The notes under the pieces are model-generated. The model had not been told where the DNA came from. It worked only from the letters and a program-made list of their open reading frames with translations, and ran no database searches. A program made the translations under genes and the position numbers. Positions 1 through 10,988 of a DNA stretch of 64,000 nt are shown here, one piece after another. Position 1 is the stretch's first letter, and each line of letters opens with the position of its first letter. Location: assembly GCA_025201845.1 (NCBI GenBank), contig MU603962.1, positions 44,087 to 108,086 on the forward strand. The letters are read 5' to 3'. The DNA is from Martensiomyces pterosporus (lineage: Eukaryota; Kickxellomycota; Kickxellomycetes; Kickxellales; Kickxellaceae).

Positions 1-1883
1 AGGCAGAGAGATGGCTCTGTGTGCTGGAAACACGCATCTTCTTTGCTGGGCTGCGACCGCCATTACCAAGAGGCAGTGCGTCAGCACGCGAGCTTTGGCT
101 CGGCGACGAGGGGTCAACAACACCAGTGGCAGCTCCGCTCGGCAGAGTGGAAGACGCACCAGGGGTTGTTGCGCTCAGCGGGCCCCGGGTCAGCAAGTGC
201 CCGTGCTCTTTAGGGGGCATGCTGTGCGAGCGCTTCAGCGACTTTACAGACTTTGCCGAGCGCGAGCCCTTCTTGTCGGACCTTCTGCCAACAGGTGCGG
301 TGGGCTGTGCGACGTCAGTACCAGCAGCCCCGTTGTCGGATGAGGCATCGTTGGCGGCGTCAGTTGACATGCTGCTGCTGCCGGATTTGGACACAGCGTT
401 GACTGCAGCCATTGCGGCAGCGGCAGCCAGAGCGGCGCGACCAGAGCGGCTGCGAATGGGCTTGAAATGGCCGCTGTTAAGGCATGTCTCGTATCCAGGG
501 GTGAACGTCCAGAAAGAGCCCTTTCCTGGGTGGGTCTCGTCGCGCTTGACCTTCATAAAGCCCTTGTTGAGGGACAGGTTGTGCCGGATCGAGTTCTACG
601 TGTATGAACCAAAGGAGGCAAGTGCATGCGCATTTCTAGCTGTCAGCCCATATATGCCCCAAGCAACAAAAGACCTTGGGCGCCGAGTACTCACAAGCGG
701 CGACTTCACACAGGAACGCACACCATCCATCCTGTGTCTGCTGCAGAGTGGGGGATATGCATGTGGGCTGGACGCTGCCTTGCAAGCAGGCAGGCAGGCA
801 AGGACATGCAGGCGGGTGTGGAGGGGCGACATGCACGGGTGCATAAGGAGCCTTTCAAGCGCCAATCCTCCAGCGAATGGGAACCGGAAAACGAGAGGCA
901 AGGCTGGGTTGGAATGCATGAGAATTGCAAATCCCATCCTGCCTTTCTGCCAGTGGCCCCGCATCAGGGCCGCGATGTGCGCGAATGGAGGGGCGAGAGG
1001 AAGCGGGTGGGATGGGATGGAGGACGACTGAAAGAGGCAGCGGCGTCCATATCCGGCACATCCAAAAGATGGGGGTTGAGATTACTGTGCCGAGCGTGCG
1101 CTTTTGCTTTCTCCGCCAAAGCGCGTTCTCACCTGTATGCACGGCGTGTATATTATTCCAGCAAAGAAGCGCTCCGCCGCCCATAGTCCGAAGCACATGT
1201 GGGCAGTGCAGCACGGGGCATTGGCGCATATGATAGCACGGGCAAAGGGAAAAACGGAAGCTTACCTGCCAGTTCTGACGAGTGCGATAGTAGGGGAAGT
1301 GTTCCTGAATCCACTCATATATGCCATTAAGCGTTCTGCGCTGCATCTGGGCGTCCTTGAGAGACTGGGCAATCAGCGAGGCATACGAATAGTCGGGCTT
1401 GTCCGCGCTCAGTGGCCCAGCTGCTGCCGAGGCAGTGGCAGACACAGAGGCAGACGCAGCAGCCACGACGGCAGAAGAGGCAGCTGCAGCCGACGCATCG
1501 ATGGAAATTGGGGAGCCAGTGCTGGACGCAGCGGTCCCATCTGTCTGGACTGTCTGCTGCTGCTGTGCGGCTGCAGGAGTCATAGACTGTGGTGTCGGGT
1601 AGCCTGCGGCGATGCTCATGTTTGCAAAGTCCATGGATGTGGGCGAAAACGACCTGGTGGGGTAGGCGCCCTTGAGATAGGCAAACTGCGGCGTCGCGCC
1701 GCCAACGTCTATGGCCTGGGCACCAGGCGTGGAGACTTCCACATGTGCGTTTGTAAGACCGAATGTGTTCACGGGCGGCGTAGCAAGCTGGACATCTGCG
1801 CATACAGTCGAAAGCTGATGGCTGCTCAGAGGAGCCGGGGAGTGCTGCTGAGAGCGGTTTGGCGTGCTGAACTCCGAGTTCAT
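1..1883 (-). CDS. Forkhead (winged-helix) transcription factor, two exons, 3' end beyond window
   Basis: Exon 1 is 1883..1266 (206 codons, ATG at 1883) and exon 2 runs from 595 off the left edge with no stop (at least 198 further codons). The intron, 596..1265, has CAG|GTAAGC and CGTAG borders. Joining them in phase 0 restores a forkhead domain at residues about 161-245: it begins [14 protein letters not shown], and the conserved [15 protein letters not shown] recognition-helix segment spans the splice point, followed by [13 protein letters not shown]. The N-terminal 160 residues are Ser/Ala/Gln-rich with no FHA domain, so this is not an Fkh1/Fkh2 or Fhl1 type; Hcm1/Sep1-like proteins are nearer. 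It is presumably a nuclear DNA-binding regulator, possibly of cell-cycle genes (inference). The region after the domain is Ala-rich, then basic, including [16 protein letters not shown], a likely nuclear localisation signal. The family is certain; the orthology is not. Confidence 0.93.
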
Positions 1884-2550
1884 GGTGTATGGGTGCGTGT
1901 ATCTGCGTTAAGCGAGGGTGGAGGGCGGTGAGAAGGGACGGGCGGGAAGAGGGGAATGAGGGAAAAGGAGAGGTGCCTATAAAGAGGATGAAGAGCAGGA
2001 GAGGAGTGCGAGGTCGGCAAGTCTGTTCGTAAAGCCTAGCTCATCAAAGCGAAAAGTGAGTGGGAAGATGGCGGGTGAGCAGCGGCCTTTGTCAAGCAAG
2101 CGGGCTTTCAGAAATAAAAAAAGTCAGCCTGGGTGTGCGGGTGTTGAGAGAACAGGTGCTGCAAGCAGGTCAGAAAATTGAGCAAGGGCGCCTGAGGGGT
2201 TATAAGTTTCTCTGGCGTTGTCGTCGCTGCTCTGGTATGGACTGTTCTGCTCGGTTGTGCTCTGCAGTTGCTGTGTGAGGCGGGTTGCGAGGGGGTTTGG
2301 GATAGTCGTTAAAGGTCGGGAGGATGTGAGGGAGGTGTAGGGGGAGTAGTCGGGAGGAGTGGAAGGAAGGGAGAGGTGCGTCGGAAGGAAAGGAGAAGAG
2401 GGAGCAAGAGGCTTGAGGTAGAGTGCAGAGGAAGAGGGTGTGTTTAAAATATTGAGTGGGGCGATGTAGAGGAAAAAAAGGTTGGCTGGCGCGCGGAGTG
2501 GCAACCAGGTCTTCTTAAGAGCAGGAAACGGCTTTCTGGCTGGTTCGCTG

Positions 2551-2583
2551 GGGGGATGGGATGGGATGGGATGGGATGGGGGG
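2551..2583 (+). repeat. GGGAT pentanucleotide array, potential G-quadruplex
   Basis: An uninterrupted run of GGGAT units follows a GGGGG start and ends in another long G run. Four or more GGG tracts separated by AT satisfy the usual G-quadruplex rule. It lies about 670 bp upstream of the forkhead ATG. A shorter relative (GGGTGGGATGGGATGG) is inside the forkhead intron near 1005-1021. Confidence 0.75.
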
Positions 2584-3382
2584 CAGCAGTATTTTTCCAG
2601 CGAATCTGCTGTCTGTGGCGGACAGCTGCCGGCTGGCTTGGAAAAGGGAAGCTGGCGACGAGGCTAGTAGCAGCACAGCCCGTAGTGCGCGTCGGTTCTG
2701 CTGAGGCGAGACGAGGGCCAGATGAACAGAGAACGGAAAAGCCAGTAGCAAAATGCTCTTGTCTGGGTTGTAAATGAAAGACAAAAGGTGGCGCATCCGC
2801 TCGCTTCTTGCTGCCCCCGACGGCGATAGTGCCCAAGAAGCCATCGCCCGTCGCATCGCGCCGCATGCTACCCCCTCACCCGGGGCAGATGTCCTCGACA
2901 GCATCCATGCCATCGCTGTTGTTGCTGCTGCCCGGCACGCCGCGACCGGTAGCAGCTGCAGTGGCAGCTGTAGCGACAGTAGGCCAGCGCATAAGCTCGC
3001 ACAGCAAGGCTCGCACAGCAAGGCTCGCGGCAGAGCATGCCAGACGGGCGCCACACCTCCGCCTCCATCTGCTGTTCTCAGGCCTGCCGCCAGCCCGTAC
3101 GTGCACCCGAGCGTCATTCAGAAACATGAACACGCAAATATGCATCCAGCAGAGCTTTGAGCATCTTCAGAGCGCCAGCGGCCTTCGTATTGCGAGCCTT
3201 GCCGATCGACGCATTGCCTAGGACTGCTTGCTGATCGCCATTCTTGCAAGAAAAAAGCCCGGGTGGCATTCCTCTGCTCATCAGCTTGCCGCGCATATAG
3301 GAATAAACTGCTCAAATAGAGTAGCTCAGACCATGGTCCTCCTCTTCCAGTGGGCACAAAGTATCCTTCACACTTGCATGCT

Positions 3383-3429
3383 CAGCCCATGCCCACAGCC
3401 CGTGGTCAGCCCATGCCTCAGCCCGTGGT
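3383..3429 (+). repeat. Imperfect 24/23-bp tandem duplication
   Basis: Two adjacent copies (3383-3406 and 3407-3429) share CAGCCCATGCC and CAGCCCGTGGT blocks and differ by one base of length and a substitution. They lie in non-coding DNA; no function is apparent. Confidence 0.7.
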
Positions 3430-3901
3430 CAGCTGGAGATCATGCAAGCCCACCTCCGGAGACGCACAATTGGGGGACGATGTCCCAGATGATGCGCTTG
3501 AAAAGAGAACCCACACACACACGGCACCACACAGGAGGAAAATCACTGCACCCATCGCCTCTAATTTACATCCTTCTCTTTGCAATAATTGAAGAGCTAC
3601 TTTCGTCGTCTCTTGCATTTACTGCGGCTGCACATCTCTCTTTCCCCGCATGCAAAACCAATTTGGAACAAGCTGCTAGAGCTAATGAAAACCGCTTCAA
3701 TTTAAAGGCCAGACCGTTTTACTGCTCTGCCCAAAGACCGATTAGTCGCATCTCGCCCCCCCCGCACACACGCAAGTCCCAAATATCAGCCGCAATGCGC
3801 CGCAATTGTATCGCCGCCATCAGCACAACATTTTGGCCTTGCGATCCTCCGCTCTACAGCCGTGTGTGACATTGGAGTGTGCATCCCTCGCCCCGCCTAG
3901 T

Positions 3902-4045
3902 CTGCGGAATACCATCAAGCCCGCTCAGCTGAGACCGCAGAGTAAGCTCCAAGTGAAATGCCGGTGGAAGCGGCTGCGGAATACCATCAAGCCCGCTCAG
4001 CTGAGACCGCAGAGTAAGCTCCAAGTGAAATGCCGGTGGAAGCGG
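3902..4045 (+). repeat. Perfect 72-bp tandem duplication
   Basis: Bases 3902-3973 are repeated without a mismatch at 3974-4045. The unit begins CTGCGGAATACCATC and ends GGTGGAAGCGG. The unit length is a multiple of three, but the enclosing frame (3806-4180, plus) has no recognisable protein features, so I treat this as non-coding. Perfect identity points to a recent event or an assembly duplication. Confidence 0.9.
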
Positions 4046-4863
4046 GTCTATTGGGATGCTGCAAGGCGCTCTTTAGGCTTCTCTGCGTCCACTCGGCTCT
4101 GCGTCCCTCCGCACCCAGCATTTCAGCCAGGCTGTGCCTGTGGGCCGTGGGGCGGAGAACAAAAACGGGGCCCTTTGTAGAGCGCCAGAAGTCTACCTTG
4201 TTCATGCCTTTCATGCACTGGCAATCGGAACTCGCACCAAGGGAAAATAAGGCAGTGGAAAAAATAGAACATGAGCTACACGGTCCGCTCTTCCATGGTC
4301 CGCCCAGTGCCCCCAACTGCAGCACATCCAAACTGGATGCCCTCCGGGCTCAAGCGGCGCGATATTAATAGATCTTGCAGAAGACACTGCGTTTATTTCC
4401 GCATCCTGGCTGCCCAGCATTGCATGTGGCAAAGGCCACTTGCTAAAATCTGCCCACAACGAGCCTCGCTGTGCATCGGCTTTTCTCCCGGGCTCAATTC
4501 GCAAAGCACATCAATGGCGCTGCCCTATATACCTGGGCCTCTTAAGGCATGCTGCTTGTCTGTACGTGGATGCCCACCACCGCCTCTGCCTTCCGGTTGT
4601 GGTCGGCGTATTGTCCAGGAATAAAGCACAATACGAGGCTTCCCTAACCACACTGCCCACCGAATTTGCCCGTTGCATACAATCGGCCTGACGAGCAAGA
4701 GGCGGGTAGAGCGATGCATGGGGACATGGCTCAAAGGGCGGCGCGCGCTTTCTGCCTCCATGTGCGTATGAGGAAGATTCTGGATTCGTTGGGAGAGAAA
4801 AGAAAGAAAATGAGGGAAGAGCTAAATTTTGGCATTCAGAAGAATAGAATGTGCGCCGGCGGC

Positions 4864-7800
4864 TTACTTCCTGTTGCGCATCCGCTTCTCCTTCTTGGAG
4901 CTGCCCTTGACCGACACCGCGCCCTTCTTCATTGACTTGGGATTCAGCGGGATATACGCATACGGATCAATGCTGCCGCGCTTGACATCGCCCTGGGCCT
5001 TCTTTGACCGGAACTCTCGTCCATACGGCATGCCGGCGCTGTCCTTGCCGCGCTTGGCAGGACCAGCGCTCTTTTGCATAGCAGAGCCCTCATCGTCGCT
5101 GGCCATCTCAACGTCCTCATCGTCATCGCCGGCCTTGCGCTTGTGGAACTTGACCTTGCCGCCCGGTGTGCGGTAGAAGCCGTCCTTCGACTTGACCGAC
5201 TCCAAGTAGTAGTCGTCGCCCTCCTCGCCTGTCTTGACGGTGCCGCTCTCTCCTGCAGCGGCGCTGGCCTTCTGAGCCGCCGATGCCTCTTCAGGGTCCT
5301 CAAACACAAACTTGCCGTCCTTCGTCTTGGGCGCGCTGGGCGTACGCCTGCTCTTGTTTGCAGGGTTGGTGGATGCAAAGTGCGTGAATGCCGTGCGGTC
5401 GAGGAAGTCAAGCGGTCCCTCGGCATCCTCCTTGATCCAGGCACCCGACACAGGCACCGGCCGAGCACCCGTGTCCTGGCTCTTACGCGAGGACGAGCCA
5501 GTCTTGTCCTTCTTGGCAGCCTTCTTTGCGCCCTTCTTGGCAGACACATCGGCATCCGAGTCATCAGACTCGTCAAGCTCGCTCTCACTGCCGTAGATGG
5601 CGTCCTCATAAGCGTTGCCAAACGACTTTTTGCCAGCACTAGCAGCGGCCTCAGCAGCAAGTGCGCTGTCAGCCTCCGCCTTCTGTCCGGCACTGGTGCC
5701 CGCAGTCTCCTTTGCCTTCTTGGCGCGCTGCTGTCTCTTGCGCATATTGGCAATGAGCTTCATGTGCTGCTCGGGGGTGACCTTGGCCACAGCATCCAGA
5801 CCGATCCTCCTGACGAGGCGGTCGAGGATATGCCGGCACTTCAGCCGCATCTGGTTCTTGTACTCATGCGACCACTTCAGGATGCTGCCAACAATATCCT
5901 TGAGATGCGGCTCCAGAACCTCCCTGGGCAAGATCACAGCGATGACCTTGACGAACCCAAGCGATGCCTTTGCGATCTCGCGGTTGTTGTTGACAACAAA
6001 CATAAGCACCGTGCTGAGGATGTCCACGACAAAGTGCGTGTCCAGCTGCTCGTGGAACTCGAACAGAACGCGCGAGATGGCTGCAATAGTTGCGCTGATC
6101 ATGTGCGGCGTCTGTGCTGCCAAGCCAGCGGCGATCATCTTGAAGTACTCCTCAATGCTGGCCTGCTGCTGTGCTGGCACCTCAGCATCCTCAGTGGCAC
6201 TGCTGCCGCCGACCGACGCCATGCTAATCACGCCGCCCTGCGCCATACGCCTGCCCATCGTAAGCAGCGTGTCGAAGGCCACGTTGCGCGCGCGCTCGTT
6301 GACCTCCTTGGTGCCGAGAATCGCCTCAGAGAGCATGGCTGGGATAAAGTGCAGCTGGTCGTCGGCAAGGTTGCGCGACAGCGCAGCAATAAGCGACAGG
6401 CGCTCGCGTCTCGATGACATGGCCACGGTTTCAGCCGACTCGACAAGCATGGGGATGAGCCTCTCGGTCATGATGGACTCGATGGTTTGTCTGGCAGCAG
6501 CGCCCTCAGCCTGCTCGGCAAGGCGGTTGATGGCCTTGTATCCCTTCTTCTGCAAAATCGCATCCTCGCTCTGCCCAACAAGCACGAACGACGCATGGAT
6601 GAGCATCAGCGAGCGCTCGGCATCGAGGTACGGGGTCATGATAATGGCCAGGTCCAGCATTGTGTGGGCGGTCGGCGGCGGGTGGGCCTCAAGATAGCGC
6701 TCCGTGAGCTCGGCTGCCGCTGGGGGCTTGTGAGTCTTCAGCGCCTCGTCGAGCATAGCACACACCTTGACGAAAGTGGCGTTCACCTCGCTGGCCGTAA
6801 TCACCGACAGGAAAGCAGTTATTGTCTCCACCAGGTACCCGCGGCTGGCGCCAGGCGACTGGGCGAAAACGTTGAATAGCTGCGACAAGTAATTGGGCGC
6901 AAATCGAGCCAAGTGCTGCTCGGCAGCCAGCGCCTGCTGCTTTGTCAATGGTCCATCTGCAATGTCATTGTGTGCCAGTGTGTGGACGGCAGCCAGCAGG
7001 GTCTGCAGGGCGCCACAGATGGCAGGGCGCACGGCAACGTTTTCAAACATCTCGCTGGCCAGCCGCTCAGCAAAGGCCTCGTTAAACGTCTCGACGATGT
7101 CCGAGGGAACATTGCAAAAGCCCCCCAGAAGCGACCACACCTGCTGGCTCAGTGCACTGTATACCTTGGACTCGATTTCGCGGCCCTGAGAGACAAACTG
7201 GAGCGACTGCGCACCAAGGCTGTCGGCGAGGGGCAGCAGGTTCTGGGCAAAGTAGCTCAGTGGCGCATTGCGAATGTGGCCCTTCATCAAAGGCAGAAGC
7301 CAGGCACGGCCAACTGCATCCTTGCGCTGCGCAGCACCCAGGTTAAGAGGCAGAACCTCCAGGAACGCCTGGGGCCCGATGGCACGAACAGCGGCACCAA
7401 GCACAGCGTCAGCCTCGTTTTTGTGCTCAAAGTCGGGCTCCATACGCATGTTGGATATCTCGAGAAGCAGACCATCCATTGACGGGTGTGCGAACTTGCC
7501 CAGTCTCTGGAATAGCGCCGCGACAAGCAGGAAAACCAGGGCCCAGGCCTCGCGGTAGCGGTACGAAAGCCCCGTCGAAAGCGTCTTTGTGATCTGCTCG
7601 ACACCCGTGGATCCAAGCATGCTATCAGGGATGCACTCGCGCAGAAGCGCCCAAATGCACTGTGTAGCGGCCTCGCGGGTCGATGTCTTGCCCAGCTCGA
7701 TGTCGGGCAAGATAAGGTCGATCAGATCGGGCAGGGACTGGAAGCACGCCTCGGCGCTGATAGACGAATAGGCGATGTATCCCTTTTGCACGATCTTGAG

Positions 7801-8655
7801 CCAGGACTCGCTGGCCAGCGAGTCGTTGACGTTGGGCTTGAGGTCAATGATGGCAATAAGAATATCGCGGAACTGGTCCTCGCCGAGCGAATCGGTGGCG
7901 CTGGAGAACACAGCCTCAAGGGACTGGAACGACAGGGTGGCCAGGAACGGGCTGTTGAGCTTTGGCAGCTGCATCAGGGACTCGCACAGCTCCCTGAACG
8001 CCTCTGGTGGCCAGGTCATATCGATCGACTTGACAAGCTGCAGGGTGTGCATTGCCGACTGCATATCCGACTTTGCCTGGGCCAAGATGTCAAGGACGAA
8101 GCGTGCTGTAACGGCTGCCGCAGGGTGTACGACGGATGGCGGCGGCGGGTGCGCGAGCAGCTTCGCTACTGCTTCCTGTGCGCGCTTCCTGATCTTGGGC
8201 TTGCTATCTGTGGCCAGAGTAAGCAGCGACCTGAGCGAGCCCTGGGAAATCGGCTGCTCCCACGACCCAGCATCCTGAGCAATCAAAACAGCCTCGAGAC
8301 ACGCGATGACCGCCCTGAGCAGTGCCACATCGGCCGATCCAAGATCAAGCGACTGCGAAAGAACCGCCATCATTGTTGTGAACTTGGCGCGCAGTGTGTT
8401 GTGCGAAACGTGGGGCAGAACAATACTGAGCAGGTAGATGATTGCGCCTGAAAGGCCCTTAGCTCCTGTGTCTGCTTGCTGCTCCAAGAGGGTAAGCAAA
8501 ACCGCAAAGTAGCTGGCAGGCTCAGCAGGCGCATTCTGCTCCTTTAATGTCTCCTCGACAGCCAAAAGTGTTGCTGCATGCTGCTGCTGGTGTGCTGCCT
8601 TCGAGGCGACCTGGGTGCGCAGCTTCTTCAGCTGGAGCTCCAATTCAAAGTCCAT
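4864..8655 (-). CDS. RRP12: Rrp12-like ribosome biogenesis HEAT-repeat protein
   Basis: This is a 1,263-residue protein, close to yeast Rrp12 (about 1,230). The body is a long alpha-helical HEAT/ARM solenoid. A segment with YRYREAWALVFLLVAALF and GKFAHPSM matches the NUC173 signature of the family. The last 250 or so residues are charged and low-complexity, with acidic ESELDESDDSDADV and Lys-rich stretches, and the protein ends in a basic tail (KGSSKKEKRMRNRK), typical of nucleolar factors. Rrp12 in yeast is a karyopherin-like factor needed for late 40S and 60S maturation and export. I chose ATG 8655 (MDFELELQLKKLRTQV); the frame stays open upstream, but those codons are hydrophobic and lie in the divergent promoter. 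The coding region is intronless. It is divergently paired with HAS1. Confidence 0.93.
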   Translation of the reverse strand: MDFELELQLKKLRTQVASKAAHQQQHAATLLAVEETLKEQNAPAEPASYFAVLLTLLEQQADTGAKGLSGAIIYLLSIVLPHVSHNTLRAKFTTMMAVLSQSLDLGSADVALLRAVIACLEAVLIAQDAGSWEQPISQGSLRSLLTLATDSKPKIRKRAQEAVAKLLAHPPPPSVVHPAAAVTARFVLDILAQAKSDMQSAMHTLQLVKSIDMTWPPEAFRELCESLMQLPKLNSPFLATLSFQSLEAVFSSATDSLGEDQFRDILIAIIDLKPNVNDSLASESWLKIVQKGYIAYSSISAEACFQSLPDLIDLILPDIELGKTSTREAATQCIWALLRECIPDSMLGSTGVEQITKTLSTGLSYRYREAWALVFLLVAALFQRLGKFAHPSMDGLLLEISNMRMEPDFEHKNEADAVLGAAVRAIGPQAFLEVLPLNLGAAQRKDAVGRAWLLPLMKGHIRNAPLSYFAQNLLPLADSLGAQSLQFVSQGREIESKVYSALSQQVWSLLGGFCNVPSDIVETFNEAFAERLASEMFENVAVRPAICGALQTLLAAVHTLAHNDIADGPLTKQQALAAEQHLARFAPNYLSQLFNVFAQSPGASRGYLVETITAFLSVITASEVNATFVKVCAMLDEALKTHKPPAAAELTERYLEAHPPPTAHTMLDLAIIMTPYLDAERSLMLIHASFVLVGQSEDAILQKKGYKAINRLAEQAEGAAARQTIESIMTERLIPMLVESAETVAMSSRRERLSLIAALSRNLADDQLHFIPAMLSEAILGTKEVNERARNVAFDTLLTMGRRMAQGGVISMASVGGSSATEDAEVPAQQQASIEEYFKMIAAGLAAQTPHMISATIAAISRVLFEFHEQLDTHFVVDILSTVLMFVVNNNREIAKASLGFVKVIAVILPREVLEPHLKDIVGSILKWSHEYKNQMRLKCRHILDRLVRRIGLDAVAKVTPEQHMKLIANMRKRQQRAKKAKETAGTSAGQKAEADSALAAEAAASAGKKSFGNAYEDAIYGSESELDESDDSDADVSAKKGAKKAAKKDKTGSSSRKSQDTGARPVPVSGAWIKEDAEGPLDFLDRTAFTHFASTNPANKSRRTPSAPKTKDGKFVFEDPEEASAAQKASAAAGESGTVKTGEEGDDYYLESVKSKDGFYRTPGGKVKFHKRKAGDDDEDVEMASDDEGSAMQKSAGPAKRGKDSAGMPYGREFRSKKAQGDVKRGSIDPYAYIPLNPKSMKKGAVSVKGSSKKEKRMRNRK

Positions 8656-9089
8656 ATCTGCAAATGGCCTGTAACCAGCTCGATATGGAGGGTGCGTGCG
8701 AGTTTGCTCGTACGTGGTTCTTTCGTTTAAAAAGAGCGAAAACAGGAGTAGCTGCGTCGGGAATAGTAGAAGCGCAGATGCACAGAGGCGGAGAGGGCGA
8801 GCGATGGATGGCAGTGCAGCCTTGGCTTGGGCAGAAAGATATTTTTTTTTTGTATTTTTTCTCCACATGGAATAAAGCGTGGTGATCGCCTGATTGATTA
8901 GCACAGTGATCCCCGAGAATTTTTTTCTGGCCTGCTGCGAGCACAAGCATGAAAAACGGGCGCTGGTCAAAGACGGGCATCCGGCTTTTTTTCTTGCTTC
9001 ACCTCAGCTCTGCTTCGACCTGTTTTTTTGCATACCCGCTATTCCATCCTACCTCGCAAGCACCGCCCAACAGCAGCCTCTTATTCAGT
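8656..9089. promoter_or_regulatory. Bidirectional intergenic region between RRP12 and HAS1
   Basis: A 434-bp region separates the two divergent start codons and must hold both promoters. It contains several A/T homopolymer tracts (T9 near 8841, T7 near 8921), which often exclude nucleosomes in fungal promoters. The T-rich GAGAATTTTTTT near 8916 resembles the yeast RRPE element (AAAWTTTT) only loosely, and no convincing PAC box was seen. An in-frame upstream ATG (8949) precedes the chosen HAS1 start. Confidence 0.55.
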
Positions 9090-10751
9090 ATGGTCGCAAA
9101 GCCCGCCGCCGGTGCCAAAAGCGCCGATGCCAAAGCACGGAAAAGAAAGCACAGCAAGGCTACCAAGAATGGGCCTGCTGCTGAGGCCGCTGAAGCCCCG
9201 GCATCGGACGAGCCCGTGGCCCAGCCCTCTGACAGCGGCGACAGCGACAACGAGGTGCAGGATGTGCCTGGGGATCGCCCATTGAAGAAGGCCAAGAAGA
9301 CCGCACAGCCTGTTGCTGATGAGGCCATCGCTGAGGATGGCGCAAAGATCACCTACGCATTCGACTCGATCCCGCTGTGTGAGGCGACACAGAGCGCGAT
9401 CAAGGAGATGGGATTCACCAAGATGACCGAAGTCCAGGCGCGGACCATCCCGCCACTTCTTGCTGGTCGCGACGTTCTTGGCGCAGCCAAAACAGGATCG
9501 GGAAAGACGCTCTCGTTCCTCATCCCCGCCATTGAGCTGCTTTCGAGGCTCAAATTCAAGCCGCGCAACGGCACGGGCGCAATCATCATCTCGCCCACGC
9601 GCGAGCTTGCGCTGCAGATCTTTGGTGTTGCCCGCGACCTCCTTCGCTTCCACTCGCAGACATTCGGCATTGTCATTGGTGGCGCCAACCGGAAGGCTGA
9701 GGCCGACAAGCTGGTGAAGGGCGTCAACTTGCTCATTGCCACCCCCGGTCGCCTGCTCGATCACCTGCAAAACACAAAGGGCTTTATCTTCAAAAACCTC
9801 AAGACCCTTGTTATCGACGAGGCCGACCGTATCCTCGAGAACGGCTTCGAGGATGAAATGAAGGCGATTGTCAAGATTCTGCCTCAGGAGGAGCGCCAGA
9901 CCATGCTGTTCTCTGCCACACAAACCACGAAGGTTGAGGACCTCGCGCGTATTTCGCTGAAGAAGGGCCCGCTCTACATCAACGTTGACGAGGGCAAGGA
10001 GAAGGCCACCGCCGAGGGTCTTGAGCAAGGATACGTTGTCTGCGAGTCTGACAAGCGGTTCCTCTTGCTGTTCACGTTCCTCAAGCGCAACCTGAAGAAG
10101 AAGGTCATCGTCTTCTTCTCCTCCTGCAACTCGGTCAAATACCACGCCGAGCTTCTCAACTACATCGACGTCCCAGTACTGGATCTCCACGGCAAGCAGA
10201 AGCAGCAAAAGCGCACCAACACGTTCTTTGAGTTCATCAACGCCGACAAGGGCATTCTTCTTTGCACTGATGTCGCAGCCCGTGGACTCGATATTCCCGC
10301 CGTCGACTGGATCATCCAGTACGATCCCCCGGATGATCCTCGCGACTACATCCACCGTGTCGGACGCACTGCGCGTGCTGGAGGCCAGGGCAAGTCGCTC
10401 CTCTTCCTGCTTCCCTCCGAGCTCGGCTTCCTGCGCTACCTCAAGCAGGCCAAGGTCCCGCTGAACGAGTACCAGTTCCCGCCAAACAAGGTTGCCAATG
10501 TGCAGTCGCAGCTCGAGAAGCTCATCGAGAAGAACTTTTACCTCAACAAGTCGGCTCGCGATGGGTACCGCTCGTACTTGCAGGCCTATGCCTCCTACCA
10601 GCTGAAGAACATCTTCAATGTCAACCACCTGGACCTGCAGAAGGTTGGCAGGGCGTTCGGCTTTACTGTGCCGCCCAACGTCAACATCAGCATTGGCGAG
10701 ACTCGGAAAAGCGACCACCGGAAGCGCAAGGCGTTTATTGCCAGCAAGTAG
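9090..10751 (+). CDS. HAS1: DEAD-box ATP-dependent RNA helicase Has1 (DDX18 family)
   Basis: This 553-residue protein has all the helicase motifs in order: the Q-motif region [15 protein letters not shown], motif [10 protein letters not shown] (about 130-138), [16 protein letters not shown], motif II DEAD (about 243), [20 protein letters not shown] and motif [12 protein letters not shown] (about 421). The [17 protein letters not shown] block and a C-terminal DUF4217-like region ([17 protein letters not shown]) are characteristic of Has1/DDX18. Has1 is a nucleolar helicase needed for 18S production and 60S assembly and for snoRNA release. The N-terminal 90 residues are Lys- and acid-rich. ATG 9090 ([15 protein letters not shown]) was preferred over the in-frame ATG at 8949, which would add a hydrophobic 47-residue extension unlike the family. 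The coding region is intronless. Confidence 0.95.
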   Translation: MVAKPAAGAKSADAKARKRKHSKATKNGPAAEAAEAPASDEPVAQPSDSGDSDNEVQDVPGDRPLKKAKKTAQPVADEAIAEDGAKITYAFDSIPLCEATQSAIKEMGFTKMTEVQARTIPPLLAGRDVLGAAKTGSGKTLSFLIPAIELLSRLKFKPRNGTGAIIISPTRELALQIFGVARDLLRFHSQTFGIVIGGANRKAEADKLVKGVNLLIATPGRLLDHLQNTKGFIFKNLKTLVIDEADRILENGFEDEMKAIVKILPQEERQTMLFSATQTTKVEDLARISLKKGPLYINVDEGKEKATAEGLEQGYVVCESDKRFLLLFTFLKRNLKKKVIVFFSSCNSVKYHAELLNYIDVPVLDLHGKQKQQKRTNTFFEFINADKGILLCTDVAARGLDIPAVDWIIQYDPPDDPRDYIHRVGRTARAGGQGKSLLFLLPSELGFLRYLKQAKVPLNEYQFPPNKVANVQSQLEKLIEKNFYLNKSARDGYRSYLQAYASYQLKNIFNVNHLDLQKVGRAFGFTVPPNVNISIGETRKSDHRKRKAFIASK

Positions 10752-10988
10752 ACGATGTACGTTTAGCACTGTGCGCCCCTTTGCTTGAAAAGTGCCGCTC
10801 CTGTTGGCACGCCCTTCCACTACAATATTCCATTCCAATACATGCTTCTCACCCGAGCTGGTGTCGTGCTATTTGTCACTTGTCGTATATTTCAGCAGCT
10901 GTAAACTTCGTTAGTGCTAGAGAGAAACGGCGGAGATCGTAAGGGGGGTGGGAGAGCTGGAGCGCTGGGGTGGCAAAATACAGCTGGT

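Larger units (their letters stand above)
1884..4863. other. Intergenic region without convincing gene
   Basis: About 3 kb lie between the forkhead start codon and the RRP12 stop. Only short, overlapping open frames occur, none with recognisable motifs or matching splice signals. The part nearest the forkhead gene (to about 2500) is purine-rich on this strand, so pyrimidine-rich in the sense of the forkhead transcript, as expected for a leader or promoter. It also holds a GGGAT array and two small tandem duplications, listed separately. Confidence 0.6.

Noticed and set aside
8949..9089. Upstream in-frame ATG of HAS1
   Set aside because: It would add a 47-residue hydrophobic, Phe-rich segment unlike Has1 N-termini and lies in the divergent promoter; the second ATG starts a Lys-rich segment normal for the family.
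9081..10838. 585-codon antisense frame opposite HAS1
   Set aside because: Same codon-bias effect; no motifs, and the sense strand encodes a complete DEAD-box helicase.
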